From Lewinellaceae bacterium (GTDB taxonomy: Bacteria; Bacteroidota; Bacteroidia; Chitinophagales; Saprospiraceae), in contig JADJYW010000016.1 in NCBI GenBank assembly GCA_016719605.1, positions 1-64,000 of the forward strand: a stretch of 64,000 bases of DNA, read 5' to 3'. The position numbers and the translations under genes are program-made. Below, in pieces: positions 53,792 to 62,447 of the stretch; the stretch's first letter is position 1, and each line of letters starts with the position of its first letter. The notes below the pieces were generated by a model. The model had not been told where the DNA came from. It did no database searches and worked only from the letters and a program-made list of their open reading frames with translations.

Positions 53792-54781
53792 TCACACCGT
53801 AATCACCCGCAGCGGCCCCCAGCGCAGGAACAACTCCAGTACCAGCAGGCAAAACGCCACGTCCAGCACCCAAAAGTACAATTCCGTTTTTTGCTCGACC
53901 TGCTTGATCACAATTTTGGCTTTTTCCAACCGGTCAATTTCCGCATAGATGTTTTGCAGATCGGCAGACGTGCCGGCCGGGTAGAATTTGCCTTGCGACA
54001 GTCGGGCTACCTCCCGCAACACCGAGGGGTCGAACACCATTTTCCGCGGAGCGAAATCGTAACCCCCGTCGTAGCGGCGGCGGGAGGGCGACAGCACCGT
54101 GCCGTTTTTGCCGATCCCGACCGTGTACACCCGCACGCCGAGTGCCCGGGCCGCCTCGGCAGCCCGAATCGGGCCAATCGAGCCGGTGTTGTTTTCGCCG
54201 TCGGTCAGCACGATGATGACCTTGCCGGGCGAAGGACTATCTTTCAGGTGGTGCACTGCGGTGGCGATGCCCATGCCGATAGCCGTGCCGTCGGGCAGGC
54301 GCCCCACTTGCAGGTTATTGATGAAACCCTGCAGCAGGCGGCGGTCATTCGTGAGCGGGCATTGGGTGAATGCGCCGCCGGAAAACGCCACGAGGCCGAT
54401 ACGATCGAAAGGGCGGCGCGACACGAAATCGTTGGCCAATTTTTTGGCTGCGCTCAGCCGGTCCGGCGGCAAATCCTTGGTGAGCATGCTGGGCGAAATA
54501 TCCAGCACCAGCAGAATGTCCATCGCTTCAGCCTCCGTTTGTTCCTCGTACCAGAGTAGTTGCGGGCGCGCCATGGCCACAATCAGCAGCGCCAGCACCA
54601 CCCAGCGTACGGCCTGCAACCAACTCCGCGCATACACTACCCAGGTTTTTACACCCCGCATGGCTGCCTGCCGCGAGACCTGCAAGGTGACATGCCGCTC
54701 CCGTGCGGCCTGCCGGTAGCGGTACATCAGCCACGGAAGCAGCAGGAGCAGAAGCAGCCAGTAGGGTTGAGCGAAAGCCAC
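53792..54781 (-). CDS. BatA-like von Willebrand factor A membrane protein (second copy)
   Basis: 329 residues, the same architecture as the protein at 21761-22747: N-terminal helices (PYWLLLLLLLPWLM; WVVLALLIVAMARPQ), vWA domain with MIDAS (DILLVLDISPSMLT; TNDRR; LTDGENN), C-terminal helix (LDVAFCLLVLELFLRW). Conserved blocks such as RPFDRIGLVAFSGGAFTQCP are almost identical in both, so they are paralogues. It stands alone, without other Bat genes. Promoter box TACATTTG at 54832-54825. Confidence 0.88.
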   Translation of the reverse strand: MAFAQPYWLLLLLLLPWLMYRYRQAARERHVTLQVSRQAAMRGVKTWVVYARSWLQAVRWVVLALLIVAMARPQLLWYEEQTEAEAMDILLVLDISPSMLTKDLPPDRLSAAKKLANDFVSRRPFDRIGLVAFSGGAFTQCPLTNDRRLLQGFINNLQVGRLPDGTAIGMGIATAVHHLKDSPSPGKVIIVLTDGENNTGSIGPIRAAEAARALGVRVYTVGIGKNGTVLSPSRRRYDGGYDFAPRKMVFDPSVLREVARLSQGKFYPAGTSADLQNIYAEIDRLEKAKIVIKQVEQKTELYFWVLDVAFCLLVLELFLRWGPLRVITV

Positions 54782-54824
54782 GCGGTGTACGATTTACGGT
54801 TTTGCGTTGGGGCGAAGCAGTCGG

Positions 54825-54832
54825 CAAATGTA
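54825..54832 (-). promoter_or_regulatory. TAnnTTTG promoter box (TACATTTG)
   Basis: Exact TACATTTG on the minus strand, 44 nt before the second BatA-like gene. Confidence 0.55.
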
Positions 54833-54923
54833 GGAAGATGCGACCGACCACACCGTGTTTAGCCCGCTTTCACAAAAATGTCGCGATAAAAAACAAATTG
54901 TTTTGTAAAAACATTTTTTGTTT

Positions 54924-54931
54924 TACTTTTG
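54924..54931 (+). promoter_or_regulatory. TAnnTTTG promoter box (TACTTTTG)
   Basis: Exact TACTTTTG, 55 nt before ATG 54986; sits in an AT-rich stretch (54895-54930). Confidence 0.6.
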
Positions 54932-54985
54932 CTGCCACAAAGCAAGAAACAAAACAGTTTGTTCACCAATCCTTCCGTTGTCGTT

Positions 54986-55927
54986 ATGGGAAAAATGAAA
55001 TGGTACGCCGCCTCGGAGGACAATATGCCGCAGCCGGGAATACGCAGCACCAATCAAAATCGTCAACACCAGCACCGGGCCAAACCGCCTGGCCGGTTCT
55101 TTCAGCAACAGCCGGAAGTTCCGTCCCTGCGGTACCTGTTGCGCCAAATTCTGCTCCGATGGCGGCGGAACTGGATCGCTTTCCGGTTTCAGGCCAACCG
55201 GTACACGCTGGGACTTTTTCAAAAACAAACCGCACTCAAGCTGGGTACGCTGGCGGCGCTGAGCTATGTGCTCCTGTTTTCAGATCGGGAGTTTTGGTTC
55301 GCCACCGGTACGGGCAGCACGGAAACCGTTTGGATCGGGCCGGTGGAGACGTCGCTGGAAGTTGATGAAAAACCGCGCGGGCGGTCGCTGATTCGGGAAA
55401 TTGAACCGGCTGCACCTCAAAAACGTGTACCCAAAAGACCGGTCGAGCACAACGACGCCGCGCCGGTCGGCGTCCGCCAGATCGGCAAGGGGAATGCCGA
55501 TCGCTACATCGCCCGGTATGCCAACATTGCCGTGCAGGAGATGAAAAAATTTGGCGTACCGGCCAGTATCAGCTTAGCGCAGGGGCTGGTAGAAAGCCGG
55601 TTTGGGACCAGCACACTGGCTGTGCGCAACAACAATCATTTCGGCATGAAATGTTTTTTGAAAAACTGCCGACCCGGCCATTGTTCCAACCACAGCGACG
55701 ACCACCACAAGGATTTTTTCCGAAAATACAAAAACCCGTGGGAGAGTTGGCGCGCGCACAGCCAAATGCTGGCCCGGGGCCGGTATGCCAAATTGAAAAA
55801 ACACGGAAAAAACTACCGGGCATGGGCCAGAGGTCTGGAACAATTAGGCTACGCCACCGACCCTTCCTACTCCGAAAAACTCATCGGGGTGATCGAGCGG
55901 TACAACCTACAGCGTTTCGACCGATAA
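54986..55927 (+). CDS. Glucosaminidase-domain membrane protein
   Basis: 313 residues. One membrane helix (~85-105, LGTLAALSYVLLFSD), a linker, then a C-terminal glucosaminidase/FlgJ-type domain (~170-313): IARYANIAVQEMKKFGVPAS, ISLAQGLVESRFGTSTLAVR (with catalytic Glu), NNHFGMKCF, YKNPWESWRAHSQMLARGRY and GLEQLGYATDPSYSEKLIGV. It cleaves the glycan strand of peptidoglycan at the periplasmic side. The cytosolic N-region is rich in Q, R and P. It overlaps the convergent MFS gene by 21 nt. Confidence 0.88.
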   Translation: MGKMKWYAASEDNMPQPGIRSTNQNRQHQHRAKPPGRFFQQQPEVPSLRYLLRQILLRWRRNWIAFRFQANRYTLGLFQKQTALKLGTLAALSYVLLFSDREFWFATGTGSTETVWIGPVETSLEVDEKPRGRSLIREIEPAAPQKRVPKRPVEHNDAAPVGVRQIGKGNADRYIARYANIAVQEMKKFGVPASISLAQGLVESRFGTSTLAVRNNNHFGMKCFLKNCRPGHCSNHSDDHHKDFFRKYKNPWESWRAHSQMLARGRYAKLKKHGKNYRAWARGLEQLGYATDPSYSEKLIGVIERYNLQRFDR

Positions 55928-57172
55928 GTTCGCCCGGGGTGCAGCGCCTTCGGTCTTTTTTTCCAAAACCCAAAAACCGACCCAACTGATAACCGCCAGG
56001 GCGCCCAACAGGTACCAAAGCGTATGGTATCCCCACCGCGCGATCACCTGTGTGCCCAACAGCGGAGCAATGATATTGGCCACCGAATAGGCAATTCCGT
56101 ACAAAGCCATGTAGCCCCCGGCGCTGCCCTTGGCCGCATAGCCGAAAACAAAATTGGAACTGAAAGGCATAACAAACATCTCGCCGAATGAAATGGCAAC
56201 GATAAAAATCAAGGCTGTGACCAGCCCACCGGGCGGAAAAACAAATGCCAGGTACGCAACCACATACAGAACCAACCCCAAGCGGACATATTGCAAGCGC
56301 GACCGCCGGCCTTCGATGTTGTAAATCAGCGGCATTTCAATCAGGAAGACAAGCAAACCGTTTATCGCCGTGACCAACCCGATGGTGGCTTCATCCCAGT
56401 GGTAGGCGTCTTTGAAATACACGGGTACCGTCCAGAGGAACTGCATGAAAACGATGGCATTGATCGTAGTAAAAAATACAAAAGCCAAAAAAGGTCTGTC
56501 GCGGTAAGGCGATACCGCCGCCGGCGCCTTTTCCCGATGTGCGTGCTCGGTATGCACATGTTTTCCGGGCTGCTCACCTGCCGCCGGGGCCATAAACAAC
56601 CAAAGCAGTATTGCCGCGAGGATGCAGGTGATGCCGTCGGCCACAAACAGCCAATGCCAGCCTAAGCCTACCATCAGTCCGCCGAGAGCCGGTGCTACGG
56701 CCCAGCCGAGGTTGATAGACATCCGGTACAGCGAGATGGATCGCGTACGATTTTCCGGGATGCTGTACCGGGCGATAGCGACCGAGTTGGCCGGCCGAAA
56801 CCCGTCGGCCACCACACTGAGTACAAAAACTGCCGCGCACATCATCCAGAAACTTTGTATCCAGATGAGCAGGATCAGCATGGCGCCGTTCAGCAAGAGG
56901 CTCCAGATCATGACGGGGTAGTACCCGAACCGGTCGGCCAGACCGCCGCCAATGTAAGTACCGAGCAAGGCGCCTGCCCCGAAACACCCCAGTACATAGC
57001 CGGCATCTTCGAGTCCGTAGCCGAGGTGTTTGGTGAGGTAAATGGTCAGAAAAATTACGACCATGGAACCGCAGCGGTTCACCAAACTGACCAGCGACAG
57101 CAACCATATTCGTGTGGGAATACCCGAGTAGGATTCCCGCCAATGCGCGTAAAGCCGAAATAACATGAGCAA
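55907..57172 (-). CDS. Major facilitator superfamily transporter
   Basis: 421 residues with about 12 membrane helices. MFS loop motif GGGLADRFGYYPVM between TM2 and TM3 (GxLaDrxGrr type) and a His-rich central loop (HVHTEHAHRE, ~205-215) between TM6 and TM7, which could bind metal or be merely a linker. Related to MFS drug/sugar exporters; substrate unknown. Confidence 0.88.
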   Translation of the reverse strand: MLMLFRLYAHWRESYSGIPTRIWLLSLVSLVNRCGSMVVIFLTIYLTKHLGYGLEDAGYVLGCFGAGALLGTYIGGGLADRFGYYPVMIWSLLLNGAMLILLIWIQSFWMMCAAVFVLSVVADGFRPANSVAIARYSIPENRTRSISLYRMSINLGWAVAPALGGLMVGLGWHWLFVADGITCILAAILLWLFMAPAAGEQPGKHVHTEHAHREKAPAAVSPYRDRPFLAFVFFTTINAIVFMQFLWTVPVYFKDAYHWDEATIGLVTAINGLLVFLIEMPLIYNIEGRRSRLQYVRLGLVLYVVAYLAFVFPPGGLVTALIFIVAISFGEMFVMPFSSNFVFGYAAKGSAGGYMALYGIAYSVANIIAPLLGTQVIARWGYHTLWYLLGALAVISWVGFWVLEKKTEGAAPRANLSVETL

Positions 57173-57310
57173 ACGATGTTTGGAATATGAAAAAATACAG
57201 ACGGGCGCCTTTGTGAAATGGTTGCGCAGCCCAACCGACGAATCAAAACAAAAAACCGTATCGCGGAAACATTGGTTTCCTTTCGGAAAGAAAATTTGGA
57301 AAACGAAAAA

Positions 57311-57338
57311 CGCCGGCTGCTAACAAGAGCAGCCGGCG
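57311..57338 (-). terminator. Terminator downstream of relA
   Basis: Perfect stem CGCCGGCTGCT / AGCAGCCGGCG with 6-nt loop; on the minus strand a T-rich stretch follows. About 190 nt past the relA stop. The rest of 57173-57525 shows no gene. Confidence 0.65.
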
Positions 57339-57525
57339 TCGTTCATACAATAGAATGGATTAGCTTTTGACTGGTTGATTGCTTGAGAAAACCAGTGGCT
57401 TTGCCGCGCAATCCGGGCGCTAAAATCGGAACTTTGAGTTGAAGTACAAATTTTATTATCAAAACTAGATAATGCCGACAAACCGGTCGGGCCTGCATGG
57501 TACCTGAACATTCCTGTTTCTGCAC

Positions 57526-59779
57526 TTACTCCATACGGCTCACATTCGCTACAAACTTGAAACCCTTGAGCGCCAGTATAGCCTGGTTCAGCTGGTGGGT
57601 ATTGGACACCACAAGGGAAATACGCCCCTCGAAATAGCCGCCTTCCCCGGAAATGGAAAAGGATCGAATGTTGATCCCAAGTCCGGAAATCCGGTCTGTA
57701 ATTTTTTGAATAACCCCTGGGCCGTCGTCCACACCGGTGACGAGTATGGTGGCTACAAAGTCGGCTTTGACGGCCGCCCCCCATTCCGCTTCGAGTACGC
57801 GGTATCCGTAGTTGGCCAGCATGAAAGCTGCATTCGGGCAGGTTGTACGATGTATTTTGACGCCTTCCTTGGCGCCGATGTAGGCAAAAATCGGGTCGCC
57901 CTGCACGGGGTTGCAGCAGGTCGCGAACGAATAGGCGTAATAGCTGCCGGGGTCGCCGTGGATAAAAATATCGGCCTTGGCGTTCTGGTTTTTGAGGGGT
58001 TTGGCAGCCTGGTTGGCGTCGGCCGGTTTCGGCTCGCCTCCCGGGCGCAGGTGCTTTTTCGCCCTCAATTTCCACCAGGCGCTGGCCCTCGGCACGGAAC
58101 GATTTCAGGCCTGCCAAGTCCACTTGTTCCAGCGCGATGGCACTCAGGAACTCCAGCCGGTTGGGGTAGCCAAACCATTTGGCGAGCATATCAGCATTTT
58201 CCTCTACGGGACATTTGTGCAGGTTCTGCAACTTGCGCTCCAGTTTTTCCCGGCCCATAGCAGCCAGTTGGCGTTTTTCTTCCTTGAGGGCGGATCGAAT
58301 ACGGTTTTTGGCCTTCGACGTAATCACATAGTTCATCCAGGCCTCCGTAGGGTGCTGGTGCTTATCGGTGATCACTTCTATCTGGTCGCCGTTTTTCAGG
58401 ACATAATTGATGCGTTCGATGCGATTGTTCACTTTCACAACCCGACAGGTACACCCGACATCGGAGTGGATACTAAAAGCAAAATCAAGTGCCGTAGCGC
58501 CCTCGGGAAGTATTTTCATTTCGCCGGTGGGCGTGAAGACGTGCACCTCATCCGAGAACAGGTCGCTTTGCAAATTGATTAGCACCTCCACCGCATTGGC
58601 AGCGCCTACGTTTTCCAGGGTTTCCCGTACCTGGTTCAGCCAGGTATCAAACATATTGGTGTCGTTGCGCACCCGACGGATCCCCTTGTATTTCCAGTGC
58701 GCCGCAAAACCTCGCTCGGCAATTTCGTCCATCCGTTCCGAGCGGATTTGCACTTCCACATATTTGCCTTTTGGCCCCATGACCGATGTGTGCAGCGATT
58801 CATAGCCGTTGGCTTTGGGATTGGTTATCCAGTCCTTGATGCGTTCCGGTACCGGGGTGTAAAAATCGGTCACAATGGCGTACGTCTGCCAGCAAGCCAC
58901 TTTTTCCCGCTCAGGCGGCACATCGAGAATAATTCGGATGGCAAACAGGTCGTAGATGTCCTCGAAAGCAACCAGTTTGGTGCGGATTTTGGTCCAGATC
59001 GAGTGGATACTTTTGGGGCGCCCGATGATGCGCACACCTGCTCCCAGCTGTTCTTCCAGCGCTTTTTGCAGCGGGCGTTTGAACTCCTCGATATACAACT
59101 CGCGGGCGCGTTTGGTTTGGGCCAGTTTTTCGGCAATATCGTGGTACTCCGCAGGGTGCGAAATTTTGAGGCAAATCTCCTGAAACTCGGTTTTGATTTT
59201 ATACAAACCCAGTCGGTGTGCCAGCGGGGCATAAATACTGTTTGTTTCTGCGGCGATCCTGATCTGCTTGTGCTCCGCCATACTCTTGATGGTGCGCAGG
59301 TTGTGCAACCGGTCGGCCATTTTGATGAGCACCACCCGCACGTCGGAAAGCATGGTGCGCAGCACTTTGGTCAGGTTTTCCGCTTGCGGACTTTCGGAGT
59401 CGTGCAGGCTGTCCAATTTGGTCAATCCATCCACGATGAGCGCTACCCGCTCGCCAAATTGCGCGTGAATTTCCTTGAGGGTCACCTCGGTATCTTCCAC
59501 CACATCGTGCAGCAGCGCGCAAACAACGGCCGTGGGGCCAAGCCCGATTTCCTCCACACAGATACGGGCTACCTCAATCGGATGGAGGATGTAGGGCTCA
59601 CCCGATTTGCGGCGCTGCTTTTGATGCGCTTTGGCTGCCAATTCAAATGCCGCGCGAATATTTTGTTTGTCCTCCTTTTCCAGTGGGGTGGGCATGGACT
59701 TGAGCAGGTTTCGATAGGCACGCTGAATGAGCGCCGTGTCGCGGTCCGGCTCGGGCAATGGCATGTTTTCCTGCTCCAT
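57526..59779 (-). CDS. RelA/SpoT family (p)ppGpp synthetase/hydrolase (frame-broken)
   Basis: About 750 residues. Bifunctional stringent-response enzyme: HD hydrolase domain (YILHPIEVARICVEEIGLG, HDVVEDTEVT, ADRLHNLRTI), synthetase domain (GRPKSIHSIWTK, FAIRIILD, NGYESLHTSVMGPKGKYVEV), TGS domain (HVFTPTGEMKILPEGATALD) and C-terminal ACT domain (VDDGPGVIQKITDRISGLGI, end NVSRME). The HD motifs HDVVED are intact, so hydrolase activity is expected. The frame breaks near 58055-58059: 59779-to-break is one frame, and the second frame continues to the stop at 57526; removing one base gives 2253 nt. Promoter box TAATTTTG at 59816-59809. Divergent from tRNA-Leu. Confidence 0.93.
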
Positions 59780-59808
59780 ATATCTGCTGCTTGTTTTGAA
59801 TTTCGTAA

Positions 59809-59816
59809 CAAAATTA
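59809..59816 (-). promoter_or_regulatory. TAnnTTTG promoter box of relA (TAATTTTG)
   Basis: Exact TAATTTTG on the minus strand, 30 nt before the ATG. Confidence 0.55.
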
Positions 59817-59899
59817 CCACGATCCGCCGGACGCTTCCGGGAGTTTGAGGCTTGTTAACGGTTTTAAAAAAACCGACTTTTGTTTATTCAGAAAAGGTT

Positions 59900-59907
59900 T
59901 ACTTTTG
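59900..59907 (+). promoter_or_regulatory. TAnnTTTG promoter box of tRNA-Leu (TACTTTTG)
   Basis: Exact TACTTTTG, 26 nt before the first base of the tRNA; a reliable example of this promoter type because the product start is known. Confidence 0.65.
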
Positions 59908-59932
59908 CGCTCCTTTTTGAAAAACACCCACT

Positions 59933-60014
59933 GCGGGCGTGGCGAAATTGGTAGACGTACCAGACTTAGGATCTGGCGCCGAGAGGCATGGGGGTTCGAG
60001 TCCCTCCGCCCGCA
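59933..60014 (+). tRNA. tRNA-Leu, anticodon TAG
   Basis: 82 nt. Acceptor stem GCGGGCG/CGCCCGC, discriminator A; D-loop with AAATTGGTAGAC; anticodon arm CCAGA-CTTAGGA-TCTGG gives anticodon TAG (reads CUN leucine codons); variable arm and T-arm GGGGGTTCGAGTCCCTC. No encoded CCA. Confidence 0.97.
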
Positions 60015-60030
60015 CTTTCCCGGGTTTGTG

Positions 60031-60138
60031 GGTTGGAAGGTTGGAAGGTTTCTGGTTGGAAGGTTTCTGGTTACGCTAACCTTCCAATCAGAAACCTTCC
60101 AACCTGCTAACCTTCCAACCCCTCAACCTTCCAACCTC
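60031..60138 (+). repeat. Inverted GGTTGGAA leader repeat of tig
   Basis: GGTTGGAAGGTTTCT units, a short loop (~ACGCT), then AACCTTCCAA units that pair with them over about 27 bp with one mismatch, ending 7 nt before the tig ATG. Nearly the same as the clpX leader 2.3 kb downstream and the dtd leader. Confidence 0.85.
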
Positions 60139-60144
60139 CTTTTC

Positions 60145-61560
60145 ATGCCCAGCGTTCAACGAAAAGATATTGACAATACCTCCGCATTGGTTACAGTCAC
60201 CCTGACCCAGGACGATCTGAAGCCCAAAATCAATGCCGAACTCAAACGCATCCGCAACAAAGCCGTTATCAAGGGTTTCCGACAGGGTCAAGCCCCGGTA
60301 GAATACATCAAGCGGATGTATGGTTCCTCGGTTTTCAGCGAAGTACTCGGCGAAATGCTGGCCGACGAACTGACCGGCTACCTGCGTGAAAGCAAACTTG
60401 ACGTGCTGGGCCAACCCTTGCCCACCGAAAACCAGAAACGGTATTCCTTCAAAATAGATCAAATGGAGCAGGAGTATGCCGTGGAATACGAAGTCGGCTT
60501 CGTGCCGCCCTTCGAACTTCAGGGGCTGGGCAAAGAGCAAACGTTTGAACGCCTGGCCGTTTCCGACCTCGATGCACTCGCCGAAAAAGACCTGGACTAC
60601 GCCCGCAAACGTATGGGGAAACGCTCCAACCCCGAGCACGATATTGTGGAAACCGATATGGTGAAAATTGCCGCCCGGGAACTCGACGGCGACCAACCCA
60701 AAGACGGCGGCTGGGAAACCACCGTGACTTTTTTGGTGAATGCTGTCCCCGACGAAGCACTGAAAAACGAAATTTTATCCAAGAAAAAAGGAGATGTGTT
60801 GCGCTTCAATGCCCGCCTGTTGGAAGACGGTCACGACGAAACCCGGTTCCGGAAGTTTATCCTGAATATCCCCGCCGACGACAACCGCTCGGTTGGCGAC
60901 TGGTTCGAAGGCCCTATCGAGGAGGTGTCGCGACTGGAACCCGCCGATCTGGACACCGAATTTTTCGAGCAGTACTTCGGCGGCGGAGTCTCAACCGCTG
61001 AAGAAGCCATGGCGCAGCTGAAAACCCGAATTCAGGGCTACTACGACGTGCGTTCCAACGCCCTGCTCATGCGCGAATTCCAAACGCATCTGATGGAACG
61101 CAACCGCTTCGACCTCCCCGATACTTTCCTCAAGCGCTGGCTCGGCTTCAATAACGAAGGCCTAAGCCCCTCGCAAATCGAACAAGAATACCCGGCATTT
61201 GCCGAAAACCTGCGCTGGACTTTGGTGCGCGATCGCCTGAAAGAACTTCTGGCCATAGAGGTGACGAACGACGACCTGAAAGCAGAGTATGCCGCGCGTG
61301 TCCGCAACTATTTCCAGGCAGAACTGCCCGACCATATCATCGAGAGCAGCGTTGAGCGCCTGATGCAGGACGAAAAAGAGGTCGAGGAAACCCTCCGCCA
61401 ATTGGAAACCGACAAGGTATTCGAGGCCATCCGTACCCAGGTAACGGTCACCGACAAGCCCATACTGTCCGATGACCTGCACAAAATGCTGGACGAGATC
61501 ACCCAAAAAGCAAAACAGGAGCAAGGCGCCGGTGCTGCCCTGCGCGAAACGATTGAGTAG
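60145..61560 (+). CDS. tig: Trigger factor
   Basis: 471-residue ribosome-associated chaperone. N-terminal ribosome-binding domain with the signature GFRQGQAPVEYIKRMYG (about residues 48-64, form GFRxGxxP), then a central domain without clear PPIase motifs, as common in Bacteroidota, and a C-terminal helical chaperone domain (MREFQTHLMERNRFDLPDTF; LKELLAIEVTNDDLKAEY). ATG 60145 opens the conserved start; the frame upstream runs back through the repeat leader and the tRNA and is not coding. Followed by clpP and clpX, the usual order. Confidence 0.95.
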   Translation: MPSVQRKDIDNTSALVTVTLTQDDLKPKINAELKRIRNKAVIKGFRQGQAPVEYIKRMYGSSVFSEVLGEMLADELTGYLRESKLDVLGQPLPTENQKRYSFKIDQMEQEYAVEYEVGFVPPFELQGLGKEQTFERLAVSDLDALAEKDLDYARKRMGKRSNPEHDIVETDMVKIAARELDGDQPKDGGWETTVTFLVNAVPDEALKNEILSKKKGDVLRFNARLLEDGHDETRFRKFILNIPADDNRSVGDWFEGPIEEVSRLEPADLDTEFFEQYFGGGVSTAEEAMAQLKTRIQGYYDVRSNALLMREFQTHLMERNRFDLPDTFLKRWLGFNNEGLSPSQIEQEYPAFAENLRWTLVRDRLKELLAIEVTNDDLKAEYAARVRNYFQAELPDHIIESSVERLMQDEKEVEETLRQLETDKVFEAIRTQVTVTDKPILSDDLHKMLDEITQKAKQEQGAGAALRETIE

Positions 61561-61592
61561 CAAAACGGGTAACCATTCGTGCGAAACCTTGT

Positions 61593-61600
61593 TATCATTG
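61593..61600 (+). promoter_or_regulatory. Possible promoter box of clpP (TATCATTG)
   Basis: One mismatch to TAnnTTTG; 20 nt before the clpP ATG. Confidence 0.3.
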
Positions 61601-61619
61601 CCACAAAAAATACAACACT

Positions 61620-62330
61620 ATGTTCAACAAAAACGAGTTTCAGAAGTACGCTACCAGGCACCTCGGCATGAACAGCATGCACCTCGAGAAGTACATCTCT
61701 GCCACCACGCCGGTGAGCGTCCCCGACATCCGCGCTTTCACGCCCGCCGTCATCGAAGAACGGCAAATGAATGCCGTGTCTATGGACGTATTCAGCCGCC
61801 TGATGATGGACCGCATCATCTTCATGGGTGTGCCGGTCAATGATTATGTGGCCAACGTGATTCAGGCCCAGTTGCTTTTCCTCGAATCCAGCGACCCCAA
61901 GCGCGATATCCAGTTGTTTATCAACAGCCCCGGCGGTTCGGTCATTGACGGTCTCGGCATTTACGATACCATGCAGTATGTAACCCCCGATGTCGCTACC
62001 ATTTGCACCGGTCTGGCGGCCTCCATGGGCGCCGTACTTTTAGCAGCCGGCACCAAGGGCAAACGCAGCTGCCTGTACCACAGCCACGTCATGATCCACC
62101 AACCCATGGGCGGCGCCCAGGGCCAGGTATCCGACATAGAGATTTCGTACAAGCTCATCAAAAAGATGCAAAAATCGCTGTACGATATCCTCGCACACCA
62201 CACCGGCCAGGCCTACGAAAAAATAGAAGAGGACTGTGACCGCGACAACTGGATGGGCGGCGAAGAAGCCAAAGCATACGGCCTGGTAGACGAAGTGCTC
62301 GACCGAAACAATCCGAAGAAAAAGGTTTAA
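61620..62330 (+). CDS. clpP: ATP-dependent Clp protease proteolytic subunit
   Basis: 236 residues. Serine peptidase forming the 14-mer chamber. Seen: INSPGGSVIDGLGIYDTMQY, catalytic Ser in LAASMGAVLLAAG, catalytic His in HVMIHQPMGGAQGQ, and the catalytic Asp in DCDRDNWM. About 30 residues longer at the N-terminus than E. coli ClpP, with the extension upstream of VIEERQMNAVSMDVFSRLM. Works with ClpX encoded next; tig, clpP and clpX are collinear. Confidence 0.95.
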   Translation: MFNKNEFQKYATRHLGMNSMHLEKYISATTPVSVPDIRAFTPAVIEERQMNAVSMDVFSRLMMDRIIFMGVPVNDYVANVIQAQLLFLESSDPKRDIQLFINSPGGSVIDGLGIYDTMQYVTPDVATICTGLAASMGAVLLAAGTKGKRSCLYHSHVMIHQPMGGAQGQVSDIEISYKLIKKMQKSLYDILAHHTGQAYEKIEEDCDRDNWMGGEEAKAYGLVDEVLDRNNPKKKV

Positions 62331-62444
62331 AAAGGTTGGAGGGTTAGAAGGTTGGAAGGTTAGAAGGTTTCTGGTTACCATGACTTTCCAACCAGAAACC
62401 TTCTAACCTTCTAACCTTCCAACCTTCTAACCCTCCAACCTTTT
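62330..62444 (+). repeat. Inverted GGTTAGAA/GGTTGGAA leader repeat of clpX
   Basis: Left arm 62330-62376 (octamers GGTTGGAG, GGTTAGAA, GGTTGGAA, GGTTAGAA, then GGTTTCTGGTT) and right arm 62390-62444, an exact reverse complement except for one additional 8-bp unit. The arms start at the clpP stop codon and end 3 nt before the clpX ATG, so the whole clpP-clpX space is one hairpin. Confidence 0.92.
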
Positions 62445-62447
62445 ACC

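Noticed and set aside
53562..53873. 103-codon minus-strand frame overlapping the BatA-like gene end
   Set aside because: Low-complexity Gly/Ala/Pro/Thr product in another frame of a real gene's 3' end.
57320..57525. C-terminal extension of the relA reading frame to 57320
   Set aside because: After the break the first frame gives arginine-rich nonsense, whereas the other frame ends in a proper ACT domain at 57526.
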